A DNA stretch of 19,090 nucleotides, from the NCBI GenBank assembly GCA_900319255.1, contig ONNU01000134.1, positions 1-19,090 on the forward strand, in the 5' to 3' direction. The translations under genes and the position numbers were made by a program. The notes under the pieces were generated by a model, which was given only the letters and a program-made list of their open reading frames with translations, did not search any database and was not told the origin of the DNA. The DNA is from an uncultured Eubacteriales bacterium (lineage in GTDB: Bacteria; Bacillota; Clostridia; Oscillospirales; Acutalibacteraceae). Positions 1 through 8,250 of the stretch are shown here, piece by piece; position 1 is the first letter of the stretch; the number at the start of each line of letters is the position of its first letter.

Positions 1-1236
1 ACCTTTGGCTTTGGCTATATCACGAAGATATTCGCAACAGGCGTTGAGGTTGAGCCTGGCGTTATCGTAGACGGCTGTATCGGTAAGGAACCGCCTATAT
101 ATAAGGTGGATGATATCTGGGGTACAAAAGAGGTAACAAACCTTGATACCCTCGATGACTCGAACAAGGTTCTCCTGTTCTTCGTTCTTACCTGCATCGT
201 TTGTATCGCATTTTTCGCAGTATATATAACAAACACAAAGAGTGCATACGCTTCTCAGGAAATCAAGCAGAGCGGCGGCAAGCCCATGAGCTTCATTTCA
301 GAAATGAAGATGTTCCTTGATGAGCGCTTCCATGTAACTCTTCTCATCATCCCGATCCTGGGACTTCTTACATTTACAGTCCTGCCGATCATCTTCACCA
401 TTTTCATGGCGTTCACCAACTACAACAAAGAGCATCAGCCCCCCGGAAATATGTACTGGTGGGTCGGTTTCCAGAACTTCGCAGAAGTATTCTATTCATC
501 ACCCCTTAAATCCCAGACCCTCGGCAAGATCATCGTCTGGACATTTGTATGGGCAGTATTCGCAACCTTCACAAACTATATCCTTGGTATTGTCATAGCT
601 CTTATGATCAATAAAAAGGAGATCAAATTCAAGGGCTTCTGGAGAACAGTTCTCGTTGTAACAGCAGCTGTTCCTCAGTTCGTAACCCTTCTTATCATGA
701 AGCTCCTCCTTGCTGATGCAGGTCCTGTAAACGGGTTCCTCAATTCCATGGGAATTGCAAGCATACCCTTCCTTTCGACTGCAATGTCGGCAAGAGTAAC
801 AGTAATCATTGTAAACATGTGGATCGGTGTTCCGTACACAATGCTTATTTCCTCCGGTCTCCTTATGAATATTCCTGAGGATCTTTATGAGAGCGCACGT
901 ATCGACGGTGCAAACGCTTTCCAGCAGTTTACAAAGATCACCTTCCCTTACATATTCTTCGTAACCACACCTTACCTCATCACAACATTCGTTGGCAATA
1001 TCAATAACTTCAATGTAATCTACTTCCTTACCACCGGCGGACCTGATTCGACGGATTACTATAAGGCAGGTCAGACCGACCTTCTGGTTACATGGTTGTA
1101 TAAGCTGACTGTTGACAGTAAGGACTATAACCTTGCAGCAGTTATCGGTATCATAGTATTTATCCTCTGCGCTACGGGTTCACTCATTACGTTCAATATG
1201 TCCAAGGCATCAAAGAATGAGGAGGAATTCTCATGA
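1..1236 (+). CDS. malF: Maltodextrin-type ABC transporter permease MalF (5' end missing)
   Basis: This is an inner-membrane permease subunit of a carbohydrate ABC importer (MalF/binding-protein-dependent family). The reading frame is open from base 1, so the gene starts upstream. The GTG at 106 is internal and has no ribosome binding site. Counting residues from that GTG, a hydrophobic segment lies at about 22-42 and a cluster of further membrane segments follows from about 78 to the C terminus. The cytoplasmic EAA loop that docks the ATPase reads YESARIDGA at about 261-269 and is followed by the usual FP. The stop overlaps the malG start by 4 bp (ATGA), indicating a co-transcribed and probably translationally coupled pair. 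The amylase gene downstream supports maltose or maltodextrin as substrate, but the exact sugar is inferred. The solute-binding protein and any ATPase gene are not in the window. Confidence 0.9.
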   Translation, partial: TFGFGYITKIFATGVEVEPGVIVDGCIGKEPPIYKVDDIWGTKEVTNLDTLDDSNKVLLFFVLTCIVCIAFFAVYITNTKSAYASQEIKQSGGKPMSFISEMKMFLDERFHVTLLIIPILGLLTFTVLPIIFTIFMAFTNYNKEHQPPGNMYWWVGFQNFAEVFYSSPLKSQTLGKIIVWTFVWAVFATFTNYILGIVIALMINKKEIKFKGFWRTVLVVTAAVPQFVTLLIMKLLLADAGPVNGFLNSMGIASIPFLSTAMSARVTVIIVNMWIGVPYTMLISSGLLMNIPEDLYESARIDGANAFQQFTKITFPYIFFVTTPYLITTFVGNINNFNVIYFLTTGGPDSTDYYKAGQTDLLVTWLYKLTVDSKDYNLAAVIGIIVFILCATGSLITFNMSKASKNEEEFS

Positions 1237-2135
1237 CAAATACATCATCAATGCAGAGCGGTTACGCTGCTAAGAAGAAGGCAGTCAATACTGTCATTTA
1301 TGTCCTGCTGGTGATCATGGTTATCATCTGGATAGCTCCGATCGTATGGCTTGTTCTTGCTTCCTTCAGCGGTGACGGCGTTTCAACGGGTCTTATCCCG
1401 AAATCATTTACTCTCGACAACTACATCAAGCTTTTTGTCGAGACTAACCCCCAGACCGGCGAGGTTGTTCCTCTTGACGAAATGAGATTCCCTTATCTCA
1501 AGTGGATCGTCAATACCTTCATCGTAGCAGTTCTTTCATGCGCAATTTCAACATTGCTCATACTCATGGTAAGTTACGCATTCTCACGTCTTCGTTTCAA
1601 AACGCGTAAGACATTCCTTAACCTTGGCCTTGTACTTGGTATGTTCCCTGGCTTCATGTCTATGGCAGCTACCTACAACATCATGGAGATCTTCGGTCTC
1701 AAGCAGCAGCTGTTCGCACTTGTTATCGTATACTCCGCAGGCGCGGGTCTTGGATATCAGGTAGCAAAGGGCTTCTTCGATACCATTCCGAGATCACTTG
1801 ATGAAGCAGCAAAGATCGACGGCGCAACAAGGAACCAGATCTTCTGGGTAATCATCCTTCCGCTTTCAAAACCGATCATAGTTTACACGGCTCTGACAAC
1901 ATTCATCGGACCGTGGGCAGACTACATCTTTGTAAGTTACTTCATGAAGGATAATGAGAGCGCTTACACAATTGCTCTTGGTCTTTACAAGATGCTCAGC
2001 AATGAAACATACAGCGAATACTTCACAGTATTCTGTGCAGGCGCAGTTCTTATTGCTATCCCGATCACGATCCTTTTCGTAATCATGCAGAGATTCTATG
2101 TTGCCGGCGTAACAGGCGGCGCAGTAAAGGGCTGA
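1233..2135 (+). CDS. malG: Maltodextrin-type ABC transporter permease MalG
   Basis: This is the second permease subunit of the sugar ABC importer, 300 residues, a normal length for MalG. It starts with a short cytoplasmic tail and a first membrane helix at about 20-44. A periplasm-facing type segment rich in polar residues follows, then about five more helices. The EAA motif for ATPase contact is EAAKIDGAT at 191-199, with LP at 209-210, which fits the family signature closely. The protein ends in GGAVKG, as many MalG proteins do. The start ATG overlaps the malF stop by 4 bp. A strong hairpin terminator follows 14 bp after the stop, so malF-malG probably end a transcript here, with the amylase gene reached by read-through or by its own promoter. 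Confidence 0.92.
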   Translation: MTNTSSMQSGYAAKKKAVNTVIYVLLVIMVIIWIAPIVWLVLASFSGDGVSTGLIPKSFTLDNYIKLFVETNPQTGEVVPLDEMRFPYLKWIVNTFIVAVLSCAISTLLILMVSYAFSRLRFKTRKTFLNLGLVLGMFPGFMSMAATYNIMEIFGLKQQLFALVIVYSAGAGLGYQVAKGFFDTIPRSLDEAAKIDGATRNQIFWVIILPLSKPIIVYTALTTFIGPWADYIFVSYFMKDNESAYTIALGLYKMLSNETYSEYFTVFCAGAVLIAIPITILFVIMQRFYVAGVTGGAVKG

Positions 2136-2148
2136 TCTGTAAAATCAA

Positions 2149-2179
2149 AAAAGCAGGGATGCGAAAGCTCCCTGCTTTT
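2149..2179 (+). terminator. Terminator after malG
   Basis: An 11-bp perfect stem (2149-2159 with 2169-2179, AAAAGCAGGGA against its complement) is closed by an inner GC-GAAA-GC cap, a GNRA-type tetraloop. The descending arm ends in TTTT. It lies 13 bases past the malG stop. Confidence 0.85.
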
Positions 2180-2194
2180 GTTCTATAAAAATCG

Positions 2195-2267
2195 GTTGCA
2201 AAAGTAAAAGCTTTGCTCAAGCCCTTTTGGAGGCTTGCAGGGGTACGGGTGCGCGTGCGAAACCCGT
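2195..2267. repeat. Hairpin-rich intergenic repeat fragment
   Basis: The stretch starts with GTTGCAAAAGT and holds two short hairpins: CAAGCC (2218-2223) with GGCTTG (2232-2237), and ACGGGT (2245-2250) with ACCCGT (2262-2267). Its start and the AAGCC/GGCTT hairpin resemble the element at 6686-6726, so the two are probably diverged copies of one intergenic repeat. It fills the gap between the malG terminator and the amylase gene. I see no clear promoter for the amylase gene here. Confidence 0.5.
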
Positions 2268-2359
2268 TTATTCCAAAAGCGAAACAGAAAACCGTATATC
2301 AGCAACATGATCACGAAGTGACTACGCAATCGAAATACAACAGAGTAAGGAGAAAAACT

Positions 2360-4183
2360 ATGGCAAAAAAACGAATTCTTTCTCTTTTGCTGTGCGCAGG
2401 ACTGATCTGCACATCAGCATTGTGCGGCTGTACTGTACAGGAAAAATATGAAAATACCTCCTCCGCAGCTGCATCAGATTCCGCAAGCACAGCTTCAACA
2501 GAGGAAAGCGGAAGCGCTCCCTCACAGGAGACAGTTGAAGGCGCTCTTGCTATGCCGGAGGACGGCGGATTCAAAACGGTGGATTACAAGCTGACCGAGC
2601 AGAGCGACAAATACCGCACCTTCTATGAGATCTTCCCCTATTCCTTCTGCGACAGCAACGGCGACGGCATAGGCGATTTCAACGGTATCACATCAAAGCT
2701 TGACTATCTCAATGACGGGGATACAAAGACCACAGATGATCTGGGCATTGAGGGTATCTGGCTCATGCCTATCATGCAGTCAGACTCTTATCACAAGTAT
2801 GATGTTATCGACTACAAATCGGTTGACAGCAGCTATGGTACCATCGAGGACTTTGAAAAGCTTGTCAGCGAATGTCATAAGAGAGGCATCAATGTAATAA
2901 TCGACTTTGTTATCAACCATTCATCAACAAGCTGCGAATGGTTCAAGAAGGCTATCGAAGAGCTTAAAGCAGGCAAGACGGACGGATATGTTCAGTATTA
3001 TAATTTCACTCAGGAAGATAAAAAGAATGTCAAGGGCTGGAGCTCAGCAGGTGTTGAGGGCTGGTATTATGAATGTGAATTCTGGGATCAGATGCCTGAT
3101 CTTAACCTGAAAAATGAAAATCTGAGAAAAGAACTGCTTGATGCAGCGAAATTCTGGCTTGACAAGGGTGTTGACGGCTTCCGTCTGGATGCAGTCCTCT
3201 GGTTTGAAAAGACCTATGAAAAGGGCGCAAATGACGAAGCATCTGTTGACGAGCTGAAATGGTTCTATGAGTCCGTCAAGAAGGAAAAGGACGATGTATA
3301 TATGGTCGGCGAATGCTGGGAGGATCCCTCTGTTATCTCCAAGTATTATGCGTCGGGCATCGACAGCCTTTTCGATTTCAAGAGCGAGGGCTTCAACGGC
3401 AGAGTTGCAACTGCTGTAAATAAAGAGGATGCAAAGACCTATGTTGAAAGCATCGCATCATGGCAGAAGCAGATCACTGAAGTGAACAAGAACGCCATCA
3501 ATACCCCCTTTATCTCAAACCACGATACAGCAAGAAGCGCAGGCTTCTTTACTGATGATTATTCCAGAAAGTTAGCAGCAGCCCTCTATATCCTTTCACC
3601 CGGTAATGCGTTTATCTATTACGGTGAAGAGATCGCTATGGAAGGCGGCGAAAAGGACGAGAACAAGCGCAAGGGTATGTACTGGTCAGCAACTGACAAA
3701 ACCGGCTTTGTTGAGAAGATCCCGGGCATGAGCGATGACAGTCTTCCCGAAAAGGCTGTTGACGAGCTTGAAAAGGACGAAAACTCCCTGCTCAATTTCT
3801 ACAAGAGAGTCATCGCCCTCAAGAATCAGAACCCCGAGATCAAAAAGGGCACAGCAACTCCGGTATCCTTCGGAGATGATTACAAGGAATGCGCAGGCTA
3901 TGTAATGGATTCTGACGGCAGCAAGGTATTTGTACTTTTCAATACCGCAGGCTATGCAACAAAGGTCACAGTACCGGAATCTGATTTCAAGATCAGCGAG
4001 GTAAGAGGCTACGCTATTGCCGGAGCTGAAAAGAAGTCCGAATCCTCTGATCCTATGGATGATCTTTTCGGCACACCCGAGCCGTCAAAGGACAGCAACA
4101 AGCCTGATATTGAAGCTGATAATTTCATCGTCAAGGATCAGGAAGTTACTCTTCCCGCAAGAAGTGTTATTGTGCTGAAATAA
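2360..4183 (+). CDS. Secreted GH13 alpha-amylase lipoprotein
   Basis: This is a glycoside hydrolase family 13 enzyme of 607 residues that should cleave alpha-1,4-glucans at the outer face of the cell membrane. I chose the ATG at 2360 because TAAGGAG sits 7 bases before it and a lipoprotein signal follows at once: basic MAKKR, hydrophobic core, and lipobox LCGC with Cys24 as the lipid anchor. A Ser/Ala/Thr-rich linker runs to about residue 60. The catalytic barrel shows all four conserved regions: DFVINH (D182, N186, H187), GFRLD with nucleophile D277, GECW with acid/base E318, and ISNHD with D389. A likely calcium loop, DSNGDGIGDFNG, is at 98-109. The C terminus is a beta-domain with a charged insert at about 555-585. 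No separate starch-binding module is seen. It sits behind malFG and would feed them maltodextrins. Confidence 0.92.
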   Translation: MAKKRILSLLLCAGLICTSALCGCTVQEKYENTSSAAASDSASTASTEESGSAPSQETVEGALAMPEDGGFKTVDYKLTEQSDKYRTFYEIFPYSFCDSNGDGIGDFNGITSKLDYLNDGDTKTTDDLGIEGIWLMPIMQSDSYHKYDVIDYKSVDSSYGTIEDFEKLVSECHKRGINVIIDFVINHSSTSCEWFKKAIEELKAGKTDGYVQYYNFTQEDKKNVKGWSSAGVEGWYYECEFWDQMPDLNLKNENLRKELLDAAKFWLDKGVDGFRLDAVLWFEKTYEKGANDEASVDELKWFYESVKKEKDDVYMVGECWEDPSVISKYYASGIDSLFDFKSEGFNGRVATAVNKEDAKTYVESIASWQKQITEVNKNAINTPFISNHDTARSAGFFTDDYSRKLAAALYILSPGNAFIYYGEEIAMEGGEKDENKRKGMYWSATDKTGFVEKIPGMSDDSLPEKAVDELEKDENSLLNFYKRVIALKNQNPEIKKGTATPVSFGDDYKECAGYVMDSDGSKVFVLFNTAGYATKVTVPESDFKISEVRGYAIAGAEKKSESSDPMDDLFGTPEPSKDSNKPDIEADNFIVKDQEVTLPARSVIVLK

Positions 4184-4274
4184 TTATTTGTTCTTTCTTC
4201 ACTGCCCTGCGGCGGTGGGGGAGGAGTTACTGACAGGTGCGGCAAGTGGATCGTTGCACAACAAATGAATAAAT

Positions 4275-4312
4275 AAAAAAGCCGATGAATTATTTGGATT
4301 CACCGGCTTTTT
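4275..4312. terminator. Bidirectional terminator between the amylase and WYL regulator genes
   Basis: GCCGATGAAT (4281-4290) pairs with ATTCACCGGC (4298-4307) with one internal mismatch and a 7-base loop. An A-run precedes it and a T-run follows, so it can end transcripts from both converging genes. The bases from 4184 to 4274 show no gene. Confidence 0.8.
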
Positions 4313-4372
4313 ATTTTCGTCCGCCTCTCTCCCCGAGGCTATGTTATCAAATTAACAAACTTTTATATTTAT

Positions 4373-5584
4373 TCATGGCTCAAATCCGCAGATCGAAGCG
4401 CATTTGCTTGTATAATGATCAATTACATCCCGGGGTGATATTATCTTCATATCTCCCGTGAACTGGAACAGCCATCCTAAAAACGGCGGGCTTATCTGTA
4501 TTTCCTCAGTAATGCGGCAGGTATGCTCGTCAACTCTCGTGATATTTACATCAGTGCCGAATTTATCAAAGATATTCCCGATAAGCTTGTCGGAAAATTC
4601 AAGGGTTACCTCTTTGACAGGACCATTGAACATACGGAAGGTCTGTGTGGTCTGGCTGGGGATGGTCTTTTTCATTTGCTTTGCGGCGTCTGAAATTGGC
4701 TCGGAAAAGCCCTTGACATCAACATCCGTCATTCTGTCAATACGGTATGTACGCATATGTCCTTCGGTGGATTCATCATAGCACAGCAGATAATAATGAT
4801 TATCGTTGGGCATCAGCGTAAGCGGTTCCACTGAATAGGATTCTCCCTCGTGACGATAGATCTTGTTCAGATGCTCGTCAAAGTCAAAATAACGGAAGAA
4901 TATTTTCGTCTGTGAATCTATCGCGCGGAATATTTTGTCGATCTCATAGAGGGTTATAAATTCGCTGCCGTGCTTTGAGTAGATGGGATTATTCTTTTCG
5001 TTCACAAGCGCCGACTTATCCTCCTTGTCAGACATATTGATAAGGGTGTCGATAATGCGGTTGGAGGAATTGCCCTTCATGAAGGTCAGCGAATTTATCG
5101 AATCAATGAGTATCTTTGCAGCAACCGTATCCAGCGGATAGCTGTTTTCATCCGCAGCGTACTGACGAAGCTTTTTCTGCTGGCTTTCAGGCGCCATGCT
5201 GATGAGCTTTTCTTTCAGACGGGATGCGTATTCCTTCTTGATATCCTCAGTCATACGCAGGCTGTTGATTCCGCTGATAAGATCAATAAGCTCTTTTTCG
5301 CTGAAGCGATCAGGCTTGCCGGTGTTTTTAGGCGTGGTATAATAAGCGTTGCCTCTGTTGGTGGATCTGGTCATTATGTAAAAATCATAATCGGGGTTAT
5401 CAGTGATGTATGCGGAAAGAGTTTCTATATCATTTATCAGAGTTCTGCGGTCACAGGGGATCTCCTCGTTCTGAAGAGCCATGATAAGATCTTTGGTGCA
5501 GATCGCATTATTTTCTCCCCGGTGGGATCTGAGTATGTCCAGTACCATCAGCGTTTTTATCTTCTGATTTTTCTTTCTTGACAT
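4373..5584 (-). CDS. WYL-domain transcriptional regulator
   Basis: This is a 403-residue DNA-binding regulator. The N-terminal ~75 residues form a winged helix-turn-helix of the HTH_11/DeoR type (TLMVLDILRS at 11-20, DRRTLINDIETL at 45-56). The central WYL domain carries the typical SVEPLTLMPNDNHYYLLCYD at 251-270, with YLL in place of the name-giving WYL, and the conserved RIDRM at 281-285. A C-terminal WCX-like domain runs from about 315. WYL domains are known to sense ligands, in some proteins nucleic acids or nucleotides; the effector here is unknown. The start is supported by GGGGGG about 7 bases upstream. The gene converges on the amylase gene, and a role in starch control is possible but unproven. 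Its promoter is a perfect sigma-A consensus. Confidence 0.88.
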   Translation of the reverse strand: MSRKKNQKIKTLMVLDILRSHRGENNAICTKDLIMALQNEEIPCDRRTLINDIETLSAYITDNPDYDFYIMTRSTNRGNAYYTTPKNTGKPDRFSEKELIDLISGINSLRMTEDIKKEYASRLKEKLISMAPESQQKKLRQYAADENSYPLDTVAAKILIDSINSLTFMKGNSSNRIIDTLINMSDKEDKSALVNEKNNPIYSKHGSEFITLYEIDKIFRAIDSQTKIFFRYFDFDEHLNKIYRHEGESYSVEPLTLMPNDNHYYLLCYDESTEGHMRTYRIDRMTDVDVKGFSEPISDAAKQMKKTIPSQTTQTFRMFNGPVKEVTLEFSDKLIGNIFDKFGTDVNITRVDEHTCRITEEIQISPPFLGWLFQFTGDMKIISPRDVIDHYTSKCASICGFEP

Positions 5585-5620
5585 TATGATTCCCCCCTTG
5601 GCGCTGATGTTATTGTTTAT

Positions 5621-5649
5621 ATTATAACTCTTATAATGTGATTTGTCAA
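5621..5649 (-). promoter_or_regulatory. Perfect-consensus sigma-A promoter of the WYL regulator
   Basis: On the minus strand TTGACA (5649-5644) and TATAAT (5626-5621) are separated by exactly 17 bases. All twelve hexamer positions match the consensus. It lies 37 bases before the WYL start codon. Confidence 0.88.
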
Positions 5650-5659
5650 AAATCGGCTA

Positions 5660-5728
5660 TACAATTTATTGTACAATTGGTAATAATTTCCCTCCAAAAT
5701 TGAAGTTTGGTACAATTGTGCAATTTAT
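5660..5728. promoter_or_regulatory. Cluster of ACAATT half-sites (candidate operators)
   Basis: TACAATTTATTGTA (5660-5673) is a near-palindrome. GTACAATTG occurs at 5671-5679 and again at 5710-5718, the second followed by GCAATTTATAA. The sites start 11 bases behind the WYL -35 box, inside the divergent gap between the WYL and GH25 genes. They could bind the WYL protein or a regulator of the GH25 gene. The rest of the 292-base gap is AT-rich, with no gene and no convincing GH25 promoter. Confidence 0.4.
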
Positions 5729-5876
5729 AACATAATTTTATAATATTTTTAACAATAAACAATATTGTAGATAATAAAGATTGAGTTATGAACATTAAAA
5801 TGCATATCACGTCAGGTCAAATTTTGCTGACAGAATAGGGGATGGGAGCATATTATATACCGGGGAGGTAGATGTT

Positions 5877-6674
5877 ATGATAAAGAAAAAAGGTATAGAT
5901 GTTTCCTACGCTCAGGGATATATTGATTTTGACAGGATAAATAAAGATCAGGTTCAGTTTGCTATAGTGCGCAGCAGCTTCGGCTGGGAAACAGGGCAGA
6001 AGGACAGTATGTTTGACCGCAATATAAAGGGCTTTACCCGGAAGGATATTCCCTGCGGCGCCTATCACTATTCCTACGCCCAAAGCCCGGAGGATGCGGT
6101 AAGGGAAGCGGAATACTGCCTTGAATGTATCGGGAGGGCAAAGCTTTCTCTTCCGGTTTTTCTTGATATGGAGGAGCAGTGCATAGCTGACTGCGGAAGA
6201 AGAGTATGCACAGATATCATAAAGGTATTCTGCGCTCATATGAAAGCCCACGGCAGGAAAGCCGGTGTATATCTCAATCCCAACTGGCTTGAAAATTATG
6301 TGTATAAGAATGAGATAATCGGGAAATATGAATTGTGGCTTGCTCAGTGGGACAGCGAAAAGCCTGCTTATCCCTGTAGCTTCTGGCAGTACAGGGTAGG
6401 CAGCGGCGGAAGTATCAACGGCATAAGCGGAGATATAGATCTTGATATAATGTACACCGATAAAAAGCCCGTCAGGGATAATAGGGTGAAATTCAAGGTA
6501 GGGGATCATGTTATTGTGACGGATCCTATAAATTATGACACAGGGGAGAAATTCGTTGTATATCCGGATGAGGATTATACGGTGATAGAAGCGGTGGGAG
6601 ACAGGATAGTTATCGGCATAGACGGAAGAGTGACTGCGCCGATAAATGCGAAATATCTCAGACTGAAAAAGTAA
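5877..6674 (+). CDS. GH25 muramidase (lysozyme) with C-terminal SH3-like domain
   Basis: This is a 265-residue glycoside hydrolase family 25 protein, predicted to cut the beta-1,4 bond between N-acetylmuramic acid and N-acetylglucosamine in peptidoglycan. The start has GGGGAGG 8 bases upstream. The family start motif GIDVS is at 6-10 with D8. The catalytic pair is in FLDMEE (D97 and E99). The strand motif YLNPNWLENY is at 122-131, WLAQWD at 144-149, FWQY at 159-162 and GDIDLD at 185-190. Residues 205-265 look like a small beta-barrel of SH3 type, often a cell-wall-binding domain. There is no signal peptide or membrane segment, which is more like a phage endolysin than a secreted autolysin. 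It stands alone, with no holin or phage genes beside it. Confidence 0.88.
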   Translation: MIKKKGIDVSYAQGYIDFDRINKDQVQFAIVRSSFGWETGQKDSMFDRNIKGFTRKDIPCGAYHYSYAQSPEDAVREAEYCLECIGRAKLSLPVFLDMEEQCIADCGRRVCTDIIKVFCAHMKAHGRKAGVYLNPNWLENYVYKNEIIGKYELWLAQWDSEKPAYPCSFWQYRVGSGGSINGISGDIDLDIMYTDKKPVRDNRVKFKVGDHVIVTDPINYDTGEKFVVYPDEDYTVIEAVGDRIVIGIDGRVTAPINAKYLRLKK

Positions 6675-6685
6675 GAGAAAAAAGA

Positions 6686-6776
6686 ATTGTAAAAGTTTCC
6701 CGCAAGCCTTTTCAAAGGCTTGCGGGGGTTCAGGGGGGGGCGGGTGTCCGGTGGACACTTCTTCCGGAGGAAGAAG
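6686..6776. repeat. Row of three strong hairpins after the GH25 gene
   Basis: Three palindromes lie almost end to end: a perfect 13-bp stem (6699-6711 with 6714-6726), GTGTCC/GGACAC (6744-6749 with 6753-6758), and CTTCTTCC/GGAAGAAG (6758-6765 with 6769-6776). A G-rich run separates the first two. The element begins ATTGTAAAAGT, like the intergenic repeat at 2195 and the element at 15411. The first hairpin lies 24 bases past the GH25 stop and may stop or protect that transcript, but it has no T-run. Confidence 0.6.
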
Positions 6777-6803
6777 CACCGACCGAGCAGGGAGGCGGAA
6801 GAA

Positions 6804-6840
6804 AATAATAAATAATAAAGAATAAAGAATAAATAATAAT
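6804..6840. repeat. AT-rich low-complexity tract
   Basis: An imperfect run of AATAATAAAGAAT-type units lies between the hairpin row and the terminator of the minus-strand gene. No gene is seen in it. Confidence 0.5.
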
Positions 6841-6870
6841 ATGACCTGTCTGACAGGGGGAAAAAGTCCC

Positions 6871-6911
6871 AAAAAAACCCCGCCGCACAGCAAATGCACT
6901 GTGCGGCGGGG
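6871..6911 (-). terminator. Terminator of the InlB-repeat protein gene
   Basis: A perfect 13-bp GC-rich stem (6878-6890 with 6899-6911) with an 8-base loop is followed on the minus strand by seven T residues (6877-6871). It lies 38 bases past the stop at 6949. Confidence 0.92.
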
Positions 6912-6948
6912 TCATTTCAGTTATTCAGTTGATTCTGAGATAAGCTTA

Positions 6949-8151
6949 TTATAATTCGTCAACGGATTCAATTGTGAATATCTTTGAAACGCATACACCG
7001 TCTGCATCGGTTGCAGTTACTTTGATATCGTAGCTTGCAGCCTTTGTGGGAGTGAATTTAGCATATGTGCCAGCGTCTGTTGCGGGCTTGATGGTGTTCC
7101 ACTTGGTGTTTTCGCTTCTCTTGAAGAAATACTGGTAGGTAACAGGAGCTGCGCCGCCCTCAGCGCTGCCTGCGATCTCGATTCTTTCTCCAACCTTTAC
7201 GGATTCATTCACTGCATATGAGGTGTTTTCAAGTGCAGGTGTGTTATCCTGAGTGTCGGTGTATTCCTTGCCGCCGATAGTTACCTTTGCTGTGTAGATG
7301 TAGCCTTCATTTGTTACTTCTGCGTCAAGAGTTGTGCTTTCCTTGCATCCGTCGCATACGAATGTAGCCTTTGCTGTGCTGAGATCATCAGCCCAGAACC
7401 ATGCAGGCTCGCCGTAGCTGTGACCCTTTGCGCAGGGATCCTTTGAAATTGCCTCAAAGACTGCTGTGTAGGTAACGTCACCTGTTACAGAGGGGAGAGC
7501 ATCGTTCAGACCGTAGGTAGTTGTGCCGTCTGTCCAGCCTGAGAACTCATAGGTGTTATTGTTGTCCTCTGCCTTTGTGGGTGTTACGCCGTCATATGCG
7601 GGTGTTGCGCCCTCTTCTACGTCGGTGTCCTTTTCAAGCTCTGTGCCGTCCCAGTTGTTCCATGTTACGGTGTAAGCGTTCGTACCGATGGTAAACACGA
7701 TCTGTGAAATAGTATAGATCGTACCACCAGAGGATGCGGACAGCGTAACGCTTGCCGCCGGCGTGCCGCTCCAAGAAAGAGCTGTGGAAGTTGCAGACCA
7801 GCCGGTGGATAATCCTTCCACAGAGATCGTTTGTGCCGAGATCACTATCGACGAGATATCACCCACCGAGGAAGTGAATGTAAACGAGCCACCAGCGCCA
7901 GAGCCTAAGTCAATACAATAGGTATTCATCCAGTTTACACCTTTGCTGCCGGTGACGGTGATACCGCCGATGGTGTTGCCGCTTTCCATCGCTCCATAAT
8001 CATAATTGAGAAAAATATCATCCATCTTGTTTGAAGTTCATGTGACGGTGGTAGCCGCCGCGCTCGCCGTCATCGGAACAATGGTAAGTGCGCTGAGTAT
8101 CATCATAATTGACAGTATGATGCTCAAAGGTTTTCTTAGTTTTTTTGTCAT
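6949..8151 (-). pseudogene. Secreted InlB-repeat surface protein, interrupted by an in-frame TGA
   Basis: The intact reading frame would start at the ATG at 8151, which has AAAGGA 9 bases upstream. It encodes a textbook signal peptide: MTKKLRKPLS, a hydrophobic core, then MTASA before AATTVT. Codon 38 (8040-8038) is TGA. The same frame then stays open from 8037 to 6949. The long downstream part carries a beta-rich region of about 110 residues, one InlB/Listeria-Bacteroides-type repeat (about 117-191 counted from the ATG at 8025) with FSGWTDG, a Cys/His segment (CAKGHSYGEP...CDGC, about 198-227), and an Ig-like domain to the end. No LPXTG anchor is present. The ATG at 8025 lacks a good ribosome binding site, and a protein from it would not be exported. 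I call it a recent pseudogene, though read-through or a sequencing error is possible. The family suggests a cell-surface or matrix protein; its ligand is unknown. Confidence 0.75.
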
Positions 8152-8250
8152 TGTTTTCAGTCCTTTCAAAAGTGTTTTGTAGCTCTGAGCCGCAGGAAAT
8201 GAACGTAAATGAATAACCTGCCCCCCTTTTGCTGATAAAAATTCGTATGC

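Noticed and set aside
106..108. GTG as the malF start
   Set aside because: The frame is open to base 1, there is no ribosome binding site, and MalF proteins have a further N-terminal segment.
5827..5856. CTGACA-18-TATTAT as a GH25 promoter
   Set aside because: Its transcript would begin on the ribosome binding site, leaving almost no leader, and the -35 is weak.
5853..6899. 348-residue minus-strand frame opposite the GH25 gene
   Set aside because: It is an antisense shadow of a convincing GH25 gene and its protein has no plausible domain.
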